Shown: piece after piece, positions 7,963 through 17,327 of the stretch
Numbering within the stretch: the stretch's first letter is position 1
How the letters are laid out: every line of letters starts with the position of its first letter
Origin: Bryobacterales bacterium
Lineage (GTDB): Bacteria > Acidobacteriota > Terriglobia > Bryobacterales > Bryobacteraceae
Reading direction: 5' to 3'
Length of the DNA stretch: 53,341 bases
NCBI GenBank assembly: GCA_003167495.1
Contig: PMSX01000171.1
Span: 1 to 53,341 of the forward strand
Notes under the pieces: model-generated
The model's input: the letters and a program-made list of their open reading frames with translations, nothing else
Database searches by the model: none
What the model was told of the DNA's origin: nothing
Made by a program: the position numbers and the translations under genes

Positions 7963-8903
7963 CAGGCAAAAGCGGGCATTGCAACTCGAAGCTTGCCGCC
8001 GACAACCTTTGCGATAGATGCTGCGTCTAATGAGTAAGCTTTGCGCAGGTATTGCTGGCTGCCCACAATTGATGTGAAGCCGCCTCGCAGGCCAATGCGA
8101 AAAAAGAAGCGCGGGATAACTCCTGCTTCCAGCAGGTTCTCGGCTACCGCGCCACCCAAGCCACCTTCCACGGAATGCTCTTCTATGGTGACGATCCCGC
8201 CGGTTTCCACCGCCGCGGCGCACAATTCCTGTGTATCCAGTGGCTTGATAGTGTGCATGCTGAGCACTCGACAGTGGATCGACTCCAATCGCAGGAGGTC
8301 GGCGGCGGCCAAGGCTTCGCCCAGAATCCCTCCCGTTGCTATCAACGTGACGTCGTGGCCTTCCCGAATACGCCTGGCCTTTCCAAGCTCGAAAACTTCT
8401 CCCGGTCTGAATGACTCGGCCGCCGCCGATTTGTCGAGACGAAGCAAGGCAGGTCCACTCGAACCAGATATGGCGCGCGTCGCTTGTCGAGCCTCCCACA
8501 GGTCGCCGGGAGAGATCACGGTGATATTCGGCAAAGCGCGAACGATGGCGATGTCTTCCGTCGCATGATGGGATATCCCCAGCGGTCCGTAACTCATCCC
8601 GCAGCCGACCGAGACGATCTTGACATTTGCTTTGTGGTAGCAGGCATCGTTGCGTATCTGCTCCAGACACCGAAGGGTAGGGAAGTTAGCTATTGAATAT
8701 GTGAAGACGACGCGGCCCTCCAGCGCCAACCCGGTCGCCACGCCGGTCATATTCTGTTCCGCCACGCCGATGTTTAAGTATTGGCGCGGAAAGCGGTGGG
8801 CGAAATCGGCCAGCACACCAAATCCGAGATCTCCAGTAATGAGCATGATGGCTGGATTCTCTTCCGCAAGCTCTATAAGCGTCTTAACGAACGCATCTCT
8901 CAT
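7962..8903 (-). CDS. Transketolase, C-terminal subunit
   Basis: This 313-aa protein is the pyrimidine-binding plus C-terminal half of a split transketolase. G-V-A-E-Q-N-M carries the catalytic Glu that activates thiamine diphosphate, and G-I-S-H-H-A-T-E-D is the usual active-site loop. The C-terminal domain shows I-E-E-H-S-V-E-G-G-L-G. It pairs with the N-terminal subunit upstream, which it overlaps by four bases (ATGA). In this operon it should transfer a two-carbon ketol unit in making an unusual sugar, not in central metabolism. Confidence 0.9.
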   Translation of the reverse strand: MRDAFVKTLIELAEENPAIMLITGDLGFGVLADFAHRFPRQYLNIGVAEQNMTGVATGLALEGRVVFTYSIANFPTLRCLEQIRNDACYHKANVKIVSVGCGMSYGPLGISHHATEDIAIVRALPNITVISPGDLWEARQATRAISGSSGPALLRLDKSAAAESFRPGEVFELGKARRIREGHDVTLIATGGILGEALAAADLLRLESIHCRVLSMHTIKPLDTQELCAAAVETGGIVTIEEHSVEGGLGGAVAENLLEAGVIPRFFFRIGLRGGFTSIVGSQQYLRKAYSLDAASIAKVVGGKLRVAMPAFA

Positions 8904-9745
8904 GCGTCGCCTTCGAGTTCAGCCAGCGCGGAGGTAAACTCTGCGCCGGCGGCGACACGATAATGCCAAAGCACGCTGTTCTCCATGAACGACACGCCCT
9001 TCCCCTTAATAGTGTGGGCGATGATGCAGCTTGGTCTCCCCTTTTCACTCGGAATTCGAGAAAGAATCTGGGCCAGTGCGCGGCAATCGTGGCCATCTAC
9101 CTCGCTGGCGCTCCAACCGAAGCTCGTCCATTTGTCCACAAAAGGCTCCAACGCCAGGGTGGCGGCGACGGAGGCGAGACTCTGAAGTTTGTTGTAATCA
9201 ACGATGGCGACGAGATTATCCAGGCCGTGGTGAGCGGCAAACAGAATGGCTTCCCAGGTGGATCCCTCATCGCATTCGCCATCGCTGAGAAGCGCGAAAA
9301 CGCGATGTGAGCGCTGGTCGAGCCGGGCGCTATAAGCCATTCCGGCGGCTATAGAAAGGCCGTGGCCGAGTGATCCCGTCGAGACCTCGACGCCTGGAAC
9401 GTTTTTGTGCGAGACATGGCCGCAGAGATCCGACCCGTCTTTGTAGTGGGTAGTCAGGCGCTCCAGCGGAAAAAAGCCTTGCTCGGCCAGCACCGCGTAG
9501 AGAGCCGCGCCCGCATGACCCTTGCTGAGTATGAAGCGGTCCCTATCGGGCCAGCTCGGATTACCGGCATCCACGCGCAGGATGCCGCTATAAAGCACGC
9601 TCAGGATATCGGCGCAGGAGAAAGTGGAGCCGATGTGCGAACCAGCGCCGCCGTTAGTCATCCGCAGGCAGTGAATGCGCACACGCCGGGCCAATTCACT
9701 TGCTTCTTCAGCGGCCGTAAAAGCCTCGAATTTTATCGCAGACAT
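8900..9745 (-). CDS. Transketolase, N-terminal subunit (ThDP-binding)
   Basis: This 281-aa protein is the diphosphate-binding half. G-S-H-I-G and L-S-K-G-H-A are the typical early motifs, and S-D-G-E-C-D-E-G-S-T-W-E-A followed by V-D-Y-N-K-L-Q is the ThDP/Mg site. The chosen start overlaps the upstream aminotransferase by 38 bases, but homology begins very near the N-terminus, so a much later start is unlikely. It acts with the C-terminal subunit as a heteromer. Confidence 0.9.
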   Translation of the reverse strand: MSAIKFEAFTAAEEASELARRVRIHCLRMTNGGAGSHIGSTFSCADILSVLYSGILRVDAGNPSWPDRDRFILSKGHAGAALYAVLAEQGFFPLERLTTHYKDGSDLCGHVSHKNVPGVEVSTGSLGHGLSIAAGMAYSARLDQRSHRVFALLSDGECDEGSTWEAILFAAHHGLDNLVAIVDYNKLQSLASVAATLALEPFVDKWTSFGWSASEVDGHDCRALAQILSRIPSEKGRPSCIIAHTIKGKGVSFMENSVLWHYRVAAGAEFTSALAELEGDA

Positions 9746-10832
9746 ATTGGACGCCCTCGTCGGCGATTGACATATTCAGCGGGAGCATCAACAGCCGCGT
9801 GAACAGCCAATCTGTGTAAGGCAGATGTTGAGTGAACCCAAGCCGCTCTAACTGGTGGACGGCTAGGCCACCCCACTGAATCAAGGTGCTGATGCCCGCA
9901 TTAGCCAGATATTGCTTGAGCTGGTCGCGTTGATCAGCTTCTATTTCGTAATTTTGATAGATATCGAAGTGGTCGGGGTCGCTATCGGGAGCCGGCGGCC
10001 GAACGACTTCAGCCACATTCGCCAAGCACTCGGAGTAGAGACCGGCTAAATGACGGCGGCGCTCTATCGCGGCGACGAAATCCTGCAACTGCAAACTCAG
10101 AAACGCGGCTTGTAAGTTGTCCAGCCGGGAGTTAAAACCCCAGCCGACGAGTTCTCCTTGCAGGTTATAGCCGAAGTTGCACAACGCACAAGCCTGTTCG
10201 AAGACCGCGCTGTGGCTACTGACGACCGCGCCGCCGTCGCCGAAACATCCGAGCACCTTGGCGGGGTAAAAGCTGATGGCCGAAGCGACGCCGAAAGTAC
10301 CGGCGCTTTGGCCACGAAAACGGGACCCCAATGCCTGCGCGGCATCTTCAACGATCACGAGACTGTGCTTCGCCGCGATAGTCTGAAGAGCGCCCATATC
10401 CGCCGTGCGGCCATTTAGCTGCGTAGGCATGATGGCGCGGGTGTTGCGCGTGACCGCGGCTTCCACCGCTGTTGGATCGATTAGATGATCGCTGCCGCAC
10501 TCGACTGGAACCGGCGTAGCGCCCGCGTAATGAATGGCGGCGGCAGTCGCGATCATTGTGTGGGAGCTGAAGATCACCTCATCTCCTGGTCCAATACTGG
10601 CCGCGCGTAGGGCAACCTCCAGGCCGTCCGTCGCGTTACCCACTCCGAGGACATAGCGCGCGCCTAAGAAGGATGCGAGAGAACTTTCGAAGTCCCGAAG
10701 ATCTTTTTGCTTGATGAAAGCGCCGCGCCGGCTCACTTCGCGAAAGACCTCGACAAACTGGTCTTCGCGCTTTCGAAATAATGCCGGATAGTCGAAGAAC
10801 GGAACCTCGAGGATTGCAGTAGGCGCAGTCAT
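9708..10832 (-). CDS. DegT/DnrJ/EryC1-family sugar aminotransferase
   Basis: This 374-aa protein belongs to the PLP-dependent sugar aminotransferases. G-V-G-N-A-T-D-G-L-E-V binds phosphate, V-E-D-A-A-Q-A-L-G is the Asp/Gln cofactor motif, and S-F-Y-P-A-K carries the Schiff-base Lys. I chose the ATG at 10832, 13 bases after the upstream gene, over an extended frame to 10886, because homology starts at the P-F-F-D-Y segment. It would aminate a keto-sugar nucleotide. With the adjacent transketolase it may make a branched or extended amino sugar, but the product is not predictable. Confidence 0.85.
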   Translation of the reverse strand: MTAPTAILEVPFFDYPALFRKREDQFVEVFREVSRRGAFIKQKDLRDFESSLASFLGARYVLGVGNATDGLEVALRAASIGPGDEVIFSSHTMIATAAAIHYAGATPVPVECGSDHLIDPTAVEAAVTRNTRAIMPTQLNGRTADMGALQTIAAKHSLVIVEDAAQALGSRFRGQSAGTFGVASAISFYPAKVLGCFGDGGAVVSSHSAVFEQACALCNFGYNLQGELVGWGFNSRLDNLQAAFLSLQLQDFVAAIERRRHLAGLYSECLANVAEVVRPPAPDSDPDHFDIYQNYEIEADQRDQLKQYLANAGISTLIQWGGLAVHQLERLGFTQHLPYTDWLFTRLLMLPLNMSIADEGVQYVCDKIRGFYGR

Positions 10833-10845
10833 ATAGGTAGTTCCG

Positions 10846-11601
10846 CTATTCAATCTCGCAAAAGGAGATGTACGGGTCCCACTCAAGACGCCGTAGCCGG
10901 AGGTGGTTTAGTCCGACGGCCTCGATGGCAGCGACCGTCTCGCCGGGCCACAGAGGGTTGTCCAGTTCATCGAACACCAGCAGCGCGCCCTTGGGCATTC
11001 TAGGAACGAACGTCTCCAAGGCAGCCTTGGTCGGCTGATAGACATCGCAGTCGATGAATAGCAAACTTACCAGTAAATGTGGATGGGATTGAACGAAAGC
11101 GGGAGCCGTCTTCGCGATGTCTCCCCGCACCAGTTCGACTTTCGGGATGTGTCCCACAAAACGATCCTTGTCATATTGCCCGATCAATTCCGATAACTCG
11201 TCGTAGGAGTCTGCGCACAAGTCTCCGATCTTGGCAGAAGTATAAGGGCTCCCATCACGCTCACCAAGGTCCGGAAATCCTGCGAAGCTGTCGAAGCCGT
11301 AGATGCGGCGCGTCAGATTTTCCGGTTCGAGCATGGCGCTAAGTTTCGCCCAGGCCATCAGCCCGAAACCTTTGTAGACGCCGCATTCCACGATCGATCC
11401 CTTGACCGGCAGCGCGAGTTTGAACACTTCATACAGGGCGAGGAATCGCTTCAGATGCTGGCGGCGCACATACTTGGTAAAGTTTTCGAGCTTGACTTGC
11501 ACTGAGTCTGGGCAGCGCTCGAAAATATCCGCCGTCCCCTTCGCCGCGTCTCGTTCGGCTTGCGTCCGTAGCGGCTTCTCAAGATCAACGGCGGTCTTCA
11601 T
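10846..11601 (-). CDS. TylF/MycF-type methyltransferase
   Basis: This 251-aa protein resembles macrocin O-methyltransferases: I-V-E-C-G-V-Y-K-G is the SAM site, Y-G-F-D-S-F-A-G-F-P follows, and F-I-D-C-D-V-Y plus V-F-D-E-L-D-N provide metal-binding Asp residues. The ATG at 11601 overlaps the previous stop as ATGA, which fixes the start; the longer frame to 11865 runs antisense-like over its neighbour. It probably O-methylates a sugar of the repeat unit. Confidence 0.85.
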   Translation of the reverse strand: MKTAVDLEKPLRTQAERDAAKGTADIFERCPDSVQVKLENFTKYVRRQHLKRFLALYEVFKLALPVKGSIVECGVYKGFGLMAWAKLSAMLEPENLTRRIYGFDSFAGFPDLGERDGSPYTSAKIGDLCADSYDELSELIGQYDKDRFVGHIPKVELVRGDIAKTAPAFVQSHPHLLVSLLFIDCDVYQPTKAALETFVPRMPKGALLVFDELDNPLWPGETVAAIEAVGLNHLRLRRLEWDPYISFCEIE

Positions 11602-12305
11602 TCGAACTTCCGGAGCACGTAGACGACTTGTCCTACCAGGAAGGGCAGCATGGCTGCTACCGGAAAGTACAGGCTGCTCATGTGGGCCGAAAGGAACCGG
11701 CCGGCGGGAGGGACTAATGCTCCCCTCTCTGTTGCGATCAAAGCCGTCCGTTTCCCAACATCGAATAGCTGGCGGAGATCTCTCACAGTCAGAGCTTTGT
11801 AAGCTTTGTCGCCGTACTTTGGCGTTCTCCAATCGCTGAGCAAAAGGTATCCGCCTGAGCTGCACACCCGTAACATCTCGTGGGCGATGCTGCAGCGGAC
11901 TTCGTCCGCGGGCAACGTCGCAAACATGCCCGATTCGAAGACTATATTGAAGGAGTCATCCCCGAATGTCATCGCGGTGGCGTCGCCGCGTATCACCTGT
12001 ACTTGTGGCAAGATCTCCCGGCCAGCGTCGATACGCTCCTGTTGCAGGTCCACGCCCACTACATTTTCGGGTTTGAAACCTAACCGGAACAATTCGAAAA
12101 AGCGAGCACCTGAACCGCAGCCCACATCCAATAGCCGAGCGCGTCCGAGTTGGCCGGGGATGTGACTGCAGGCTCGGATAAGAGCGGCCTCGGCGGCTAA
12201 TACTTGCAATAGCGCGCCGCGGTTTAAGCGTGGATCGTTTCTATCGGTTCCTTTAATCCGGTAATAGCTTTCGTAGCAAGCCTGCTGCTCTTGTTCCTTA
12301 GTCAT
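11598..12305 (-). CDS. Class I SAM-dependent methyltransferase
   Basis: This 235-aa protein has L-L-D-V-G-C-G-S-G (motif I), V-G-V-D-L (motif II) and G-D-A-T-A-M-T-F (motif III), then F-E-S-G-M-F at the usual catalytic region. A hydrophobic C-terminal stretch (F-P-V-A-A-M-L-P-F-L-V-G) suggests membrane contact. It overlaps both neighbours by four bases. Substrate unknown, most likely a glycan intermediate. Confidence 0.8.
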   Translation of the reverse strand: MTKEQEQQACYESYYRIKGTDRNDPRLNRGALLQVLAAEAALIRACSHIPGQLGRARLLDVGCGSGARFFELFRLGFKPENVVGVDLQQERIDAGREILPQVQVIRGDATAMTFGDDSFNIVFESGMFATLPADEVRCSIAHEMLRVCSSGGYLLLSDWRTPKYGDKAYKALTVRDLRQLFDVGKRTALIATERGALVPPAGRFLSAHMSSLYFPVAAMLPFLVGQVVYVLRKFE

Positions 12306-13558
12306 TTGATCATGCTCTCGACATGAGTGATCAAAGTCTTATAGACGACAACGGGATTGAAGCGATCTTCATAAACGCGTTTGGCATTCGCCTTCATGGT
12401 TTCGAGTGCCGCGGGATCGCCAAGCATGCGATTCAGAGATGATTCGAGCGCGCTGTCGTCGCCCTCCGTTGTGCTCTCTCCGATTCCAGTCTTTCGAATC
12501 AGTTCGGCTAAGGCGCCATCCTCAGGCGTGGAGAGGATAGGCACACCGGAGGCGAGATATTCAACCGCCTTGTTGTTGATGGTGGCTAAAAAGTCGAAAC
12601 GATTGAGCATTGGGTCCAGGCCGAGAGAAGTCCTTTGCAGCAGAACTCGAATTTTCACTGAGTCTATCCATCCGGGGAAGACGATAGCTGGATTGTCACC
12701 GGACATATCTTTGAATAAGCTCAAGTTATCCCCGGCGCCGCAGAGCGCGAACCGGAGATGGGGATCTTTTGCCGTCATCCGGCGTGCGCAGCGGATCACG
12801 GCATCGAGGTGAAACTGTCTGCCTAGAGTTCCGAGGAATGTCACTACTTTCTGCCCGCCCATGCCTCTGATATCCAAAGCGTTCCAGAATCGCTCCGCGC
12901 CTGACAGATCATCGGAGGAAAACTGCCGTTCCGGGTAGACAAACGGTACAACAAGGTCGAGTTCACGCCTCTCACGGCCTGCGCGCCTTAGTCCCCAGTT
13001 TAAGAACGACTCCGTGATTCCCATTAACGCGGTGGCATTCTTGCAGACGTTCCGGCAACTGTGGAAAAGAGGTTGCAAAGCAAATCTGAAAGCCGTGCGG
13101 GACCAAGCGGGAGCTAGTTCGGTGAAGATATCGGGCCACATATCGCGCAGGTCCACAATCACAGGGATTCCCCACGTTCTTCCCAGAGAGACGGATGCCG
13201 AGCACAGCCCAACAGTTGGCAGAGAACTCACAATCACTTGCGGCGGATCGCTCCTTCGAGCCCATTGCGTGAACCGTCTTCTTACCAGAGCGTGATCATA
13301 GAGGCGCGAGGCCGACACGTTCGTTCGATAACCGGGAGCCGGCACAATCCGGATTCGGAGGTTTGCCCCGATGCGCACTTCCTTCCTCTGCCGGGTCAGA
13401 TGGCGCTTCTTGAAGTGATCGAAACCGGAAGTCCACCAGATCACATCGTGGCCGGCTTCAGCAAACGCAGCGGCCATCATTCCAGTTCTGTGCAAACGGT
13501 CCATGAAGTTCGGACCAAGCGGCACCGGTTCACCTATGGTGACGAACCAGATCCTCAT
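12302..13558 (-). CDS. Glycosyltransferase, GT4 family
   Basis: This 418-aa protein has the GT-B fold of WbuB-like glycosyltransferases. The acceptor domain starts [11 protein letters not shown], and the donor domain has V-T-F-L-G-T-L-G-R-Q, A-L-C-G-A-G-D-N and the E-Y-L-A-S-G-V-P segment. The usual E-x7-E is modified in this region. It is soluble or peripheral and would add a sugar to the lipid-linked repeat unit. Both ends overlap neighbours by four bases. Confidence 0.85.
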   Translation of the reverse strand: MRIWFVTIGEPVPLGPNFMDRLHRTGMMAAAFAEAGHDVIWWTSGFDHFKKRHLTRQRKEVRIGANLRIRIVPAPGYRTNVSASRLYDHALVRRRFTQWARRSDPPQVIVSSLPTVGLCSASVSLGRTWGIPVIVDLRDMWPDIFTELAPAWSRTAFRFALQPLFHSCRNVCKNATALMGITESFLNWGLRRAGRERRELDLVVPFVYPERQFSSDDLSGAERFWNALDIRGMGGQKVVTFLGTLGRQFHLDAVIRCARRMTAKDPHLRFALCGAGDNLSLFKDMSGDNPAIVFPGWIDSVKIRVLLQRTSLGLDPMLNRFDFLATINNKAVEYLASGVPILSTPEDGALAELIRKTGIGESTTEGDDSALESSLNRMLGDPAALETMKANAKRVYEDRFNPVVVYKTLITHVESMIK

Positions 13559-14679
13559 AAAAAGGACGCAATTGCATCCGCCACAAACTCCCGATGCGCG
13601 CCAGGCAGTTCCGGATAAATCGGGAGAGCCAGCACCTCGCGTGATGCTTTCACGGATTCCGGGAGACTTCCAGGCTCATATCCCAGATCCGCAAAACAGG
13701 GCTGCAAGTGAAGGGGCGATGGATAATAGATTTCTGTTTGGATGCCCCGCTGCGCCAAATGCATCTTCAATTCGTCACGCCGCTCCACACGAATCACATA
13801 CTGGTTGTAAACGCTTGTGCAACCGGATTTGATGTAAGGTACGCAAACTCCCAGCCGGCCGAGCCGCTCATCATAGTACGCGGCATTGCGACGCCGCGCT
13901 TCGGACCAACCGTCGAGGTAAGGAAGTTTCACCAATAGCACGGCGGCCTGAATCGGATCGAGCCGGAAATTCCCGCCGACATAAGGGTGCCAATACTTTG
14001 GCTTCGACCCATGATTCCTCATGACTAACAGACGCTCATAAAGTGTCGGGTCATTAGTCACAACCATTCCGCCGTCTCCTACTCCGCCGAGGTTCTTACT
14101 AGGAAAGAAGCTAAGACACCCCACCGCTCCGATGCTGCCCGCGCGGCGTCCCTTATAGGTTGCTGAAATTGCCTGTGCCGCGTCTTCAATCACCGCTAAC
14201 CCATGGCGTTCCGCGATACTCATGATCGAATCCATATCCGCCATTTGCCCAAACAAATGGACCGGAATGATCGCCTTCGTGCGAGCGGTGATCACGCTCT
14301 CAATCGCGTCCGGATTAAGGTTGTAGGTCCGGTTATCAATGTCGACGAAAACGGGTTTCGCCCCTAACCGGGCAATGGAGCCGGCCGTTGCAAAAAATGT
14401 GAACGGAGTTGTTATCACTTCGTCCCCCGGCCCGATTTCGAGGCTCATCATGGAACACAGAAGCGCATCCGTTCCGCTTGAGACGCCCACGCCATACGCG
14501 CAACAGCAAAGCGCCGCTACTTTCTGCTCCAGTTCCGCAATTTTCGGGCCGCCGATGCATACCTGAGAGTCCAGTACTTCCCCCACCGCGGCCAGGACTT
14601 CGTCCCTAATGGTCGCGTACTGAGCTTGCAAGTCAAGCAGCGGGACGTGTAGTGAGGTTATAGCTTGAGAGGACGTCAT
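13555..14679 (-). CDS. wbpE: WbpE-type UDP-3-keto-GlcNAcA aminotransferase (DegT family)
   Basis: This 374-aa PLP aminotransferase shows [16 protein letters not shown] and [14 protein letters not shown] with the Schiff-base Lys. Together with the next two genes upstream it repeats the order dehydrogenase, N-acetyltransferase, aminotransferase. That order is typical of the pathway to UDP-2,3-diacetamido-2,3-dideoxy-glucuronic acid (wbpB-D-E in Pseudomonas). The ATG at 14679 overlaps the previous stop as ATGA, so it is preferred over the ATG at 14697. The specific role rests mainly on neighbours. Confidence 0.8.
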   Translation of the reverse strand: MTSSQAITSLHVPLLDLQAQYATIRDEVLAAVGEVLDSQVCIGGPKIAELEQKVAALCCCAYGVGVSSGTDALLCSMMSLEIGPGDEVITTPFTFFATAGSIARLGAKPVFVDIDNRTYNLNPDAIESVITARTKAIIPVHLFGQMADMDSIMSIAERHGLAVIEDAAQAISATYKGRRAGSIGAVGCLSFFPSKNLGGVGDGGMVVTNDPTLYERLLVMRNHGSKPKYWHPYVGGNFRLDPIQAAVLLVKLPYLDGWSEARRRNAAYYDERLGRLGVCVPYIKSGCTSVYNQYVIRVERRDELKMHLAQRGIQTEIYYPSPLHLQPCFADLGYEPGSLPESVKASREVLALPIYPELPGAHREFVADAIASFL

Positions 14680-15338
14680 CTGCCGATGCTCTTCCACTGA
14701 CTATGGCTCTTAATGCCCACCGTCATCTCCACTGGGAGTTCCTGTTCTTCGCCTAAGTCCAGACAACGAACAATGCCGGCCGGATTCTCTTGATAGCGGA
14801 GCTTGCTCTCCGGGCACCGCATGACTCCATCGACACCGGGCATGGGCAACCGGTGCCCATGGCGGCTCATCCATCCGAGTTGCATTGCGGGGTTCCCAAC
14901 CACCAACGCATAGTCCGGGATGCTCTTGACGACAACGGCCCCCGCACCCACAAAGCTATAGCGCCCCAGTTCGATACCGCACATGATGGTGGCATTCGCT
15001 CCGACGGTTGCTCCGCGCCGGATGATCGTCTGCTCGTAAAGCGCCTTACGGCTTATCTCGGATCGGGGATTGACCACATTCGTCAACACACACGACGGAC
15101 CTAGAAAGACATCGTTCTCAATAAGTGTCCCGGTATATATCGACACGTTGTTTTGAATCTTTACACCACTGCCAATCCGAACGTCGGGAGCAATTGAAAC
15201 GTTCTGTCCTAGGCTGCACCTTTCGCCGATCACGGCGCCCTGCATGACATGGCAGAAATGCCAAATCCTGGTTCCGGAACCGATTTGGCAACCGTCGTCG
15301 ACGTACGCCGAGTCATGAACAAAGTAATCGTTGGACAT
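14676..15338 (-). CDS. wbpD: WbpD-type sugar N-acetyltransferase (left-handed beta helix)
   Basis: This 220-aa protein is built of hexapeptide repeats ([LIV]-G-x4) from residue 10 to about 160, with W-H-F-C-H-V-M, T-N-V-V-N-P-R and G-A-G-A-V-V-V motifs of the WbpD/WlbB acetyltransferases. Those enzymes acetylate the 3-amino group of a UDP-sugar uronate with acetyl-CoA. The tail after residue 165 (C-P-E-S-K-L-R-Y) is a known extension. Context with dehydrogenase and aminotransferase supports this role. Confidence 0.85.
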   Translation of the reverse strand: MSNDYFVHDSAYVDDGCQIGSGTRIWHFCHVMQGAVIGERCSLGQNVSIAPDVRIGSGVKIQNNVSIYTGTLIENDVFLGPSCVLTNVVNPRSEISRKALYEQTIIRRGATVGANATIMCGIELGRYSFVGAGAVVVKSIPDYALVVGNPAMQLGWMSRHGHRLPMPGVDGVMRCPESKLRYQENPAGIVRCLDLGEEQELPVEMTVGIKSHSQWKSIGR

Positions 15339-15348
15339 CGAGGTTACG

Positions 15349-16359
15349 TTAATTCATCAAAACCGGCTCAAGAGAAGTCAAACGCACCTGCACCGGTTCG
15401 CCGTTCAATTGCAGCGATCGCTGGCTTGTTTGGAGCACGCTCAATACCCTGAGCCCGTCCCGGCCATCGGTTAGGGGAGCGCTTCGTGTTGCTATGCAGT
15501 CCAAAAAATGCCGGCACTCCAGGCTAAGAGGTTCTGCCGCATCATAGTGAACCGGCGTGCCCACAGGAGTTTGCGTGGTGAACCTTCCATTGGTTAGCCC
15601 GATGCTCTTCGTAAATACCTGAAGCTTGTTCTCTTTGGCCACGTCGTCAAAACACGCCATCGCCTCACTACCGATTACCACGAGTTTCTGCTCCTTATAG
15701 GGATGTAGCCAGCTCACAAAGATATGCGCCCGGACGCCGCGATCAAACAGCAGATTCGACACCGTAACATCGGCGATATTGGCTTGGAGATAGGTTCCAC
15801 CGGTGGCCGATACCTGAATTGGCAACTCGTTGTTGAGCAGCCACAAGATTACCGAAATGTCGTGCGGGGCGAAACTCCACAGAGCGTTCTCTTCGTGCCT
15901 TACTTTCCCCAGATTCAACCGGTTGGAGTAGATGTATTCGATCTTTCCAAGCGTGCCGGAGCTTACTAACTCCTTCAAACGGCAAATCGCCGGATGAAAT
16001 TTCAGAAGGTGCCCCACCATCAGGATGCAATGCTTTCGTTCCGCGAGTTCTATCAGATCCAGGCAGTCCGAGCATCGCAGCGTGATTGGCTTTTCGACAA
16101 ATACGTCCTTACCCGCTAATAGAGCCCTACGCGCCAACTCATAGTGTGTTTCCGCGGGTGTCGAGATGACAACGGCTCCAATAGCTAAATTCTCCAATAT
16201 TTCTTCATAGCTCGGAGCCACACGCGTACCGAAGCGGCCCGCTACCTCATTTGCCCGCCCGGTATCGGCATCGGATAAGCAATCCAGCACTTCCAAGCTT
16301 GCGAAAGTCCGAACAAGATTGATGCCCCAGTAACCGGTTCCAATGACTGCGAGTTTCAT
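15349..16359 (-). CDS. wbpB: WbpB-type UDP-GlcNAcA 3-dehydrogenase (Gfo/Idh/MocA family)
   Basis: This 336-aa oxidoreductase begins with the NAD motif V-I-G-T-G-Y-W-G and has the V-F-V-E-K-P signature and a P-H-D-I-S-V-I-L segment with the catalytic His. It would oxidise C3 of UDP-N-acetylglucosaminuronate for the following aminotransferase. A UDP-GlcNAc 6-dehydrogenase (WbpA) was not seen here and must be supplied elsewhere. Confidence 0.8.
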   Translation of the reverse strand: MKLAVIGTGYWGINLVRTFASLEVLDCLSDADTGRANEVAGRFGTRVAPSYEEILENLAIGAVVISTPAETHYELARRALLAGKDVFVEKPITLRCSDCLDLIELAERKHCILMVGHLLKFHPAICRLKELVSSGTLGKIEYIYSNRLNLGKVRHEENALWSFAPHDISVILWLLNNELPIQVSATGGTYLQANIADVTVSNLLFDRGVRAHIFVSWLHPYKEQKLVVIGSEAMACFDDVAKENKLQVFTKSIGLTNGRFTTQTPVGTPVHYDAAEPLSLECRHFLDCIATRSAPLTDGRDGLRVLSVLQTSQRSLQLNGEPVQVRLTSLEPVLMN

Positions 16360-17327
16360 AGCCGTACTTCTCCTGCTACGGCGCTATAGATCGCCTCGAA
16401 CCTCTCAGCAATGCCGCTTAGGGAGCAGCGCTGGATAACTTCTCTTCCATTGCTTCTCCGGCTCCCGTCATGGCACAGACACTCCGCAAGTGCGCGGCCG
16501 ATATCGTCCGGGTCACTCCGCACTATCCATGACGGCGTCACTCCCGCCAGCATTTCCCGAACATCGCCGACATCTACAGAGACAACAGGCAGTTGACAGG
16601 CCATCGCTTCCTGAACGACGGTCGGCGAACCCTCGTAGTCGCTCGCCATCAGGAGGCAATTGGCTGCACTCATCATAAGAGGAATTCGATCTGGCGGAGT
16701 CTCTCCTTCGAGGACTTCGAGGCGAATGGGCATCCCCAATAGGATTTCAGCCACCGACACACTCTTCATCGCTCGATCCAGCCTTTTTACCAACCTATTG
16801 GACCCATTAAATAAGACCACCCTCTCACTGCAACTCCAGCCGAGAAGCCTACGCGCAAGCGCAAACTCCGTGGGGCGGAAGAGGTTCTCGTCGACTCCAG
16901 TCGGCAGAATATCAATCCCTGCCCGGCGCCACCACAATTTCCTCCGAAGCTCTTTGCTGACGCACACGACGTGTTTCGCCTTATAAGCGGCCATATGCGA
17001 CAGCACGTGGCTCATCCACACATGGAGGCGCGGTCCCTTCCAGGGATTCAAGTCGCTTCCGCGGAAGATAACAACCGCGCGAGAGCCGCCTAACAGGGAT
17101 GCAGTCAAACCAGTGAGAGATCCATAATGTGCGGTGACAATATCCGGCTGAAGTTCCTTGAGTAGGCGTCTCAGTTTTGTGAGCCCGCTCCAATAGCGGG
17201 CCGCGCCGGTGTCGAGTCCGTATGTTGTGTTGCTCATCCCTAGCTCGATCAACGCTGAAATCAAACGGCTGGCAAAGATCATGGATGAGCCTTGTCCGCT
17301 TCCCGGAATTATGGACAGAATCTTCAT
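16356..17327 (-). CDS. Glycosyltransferase, GT4 family
   Basis: This 323-aa GT-B enzyme starts M-K-I-L-S-I-I-P-G-S-G. The donor half has L-P-T-G-V-D, F-N-G-S-N-R-L-V-K-R-L-D and the nucleotide-sugar motif region D-Y-E-G-S-P-T-V-V-Q-E-A-M-A-C, typical of GT4 with E-x7-E. It overlaps the polymerase stop and the dehydrogenase start by four bases each. It should extend the lipid-linked oligosaccharide. Confidence 0.85.
   Translation of the reverse strand: MKILSIIPGSGQGSSMIFASRLISALIELGMSNTTYGLDTGAARYWSGLTKLRRLLKELQPDIVTAHYGSLTGLTASLLGGSRAVVIFRGSDLNPWKGPRLHVWMSHVLSHMAAYKAKHVVCVSKELRRKLWWRRAGIDILPTGVDENLFRPTEFALARRLLGWSCSERVVLFNGSNRLVKRLDRAMKSVSVAEILLGMPIRLEVLEGETPPDRIPLMMSAANCLLMASDYEGSPTVVQEAMACQLPVVSVDVGDVREMLAGVTPSWIVRSDPDDIGRALAECLCHDGSRRSNGREVIQRCSLSGIAERFEAIYSAVAGEVRL

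Noticed and set aside
7963..8670. N-terminal extension of the fused transferase frame to 8670
   Set aside because: It covers the transketolase gene in another frame and has no family similarity; the ATGA overlap at 7962 gives the start.
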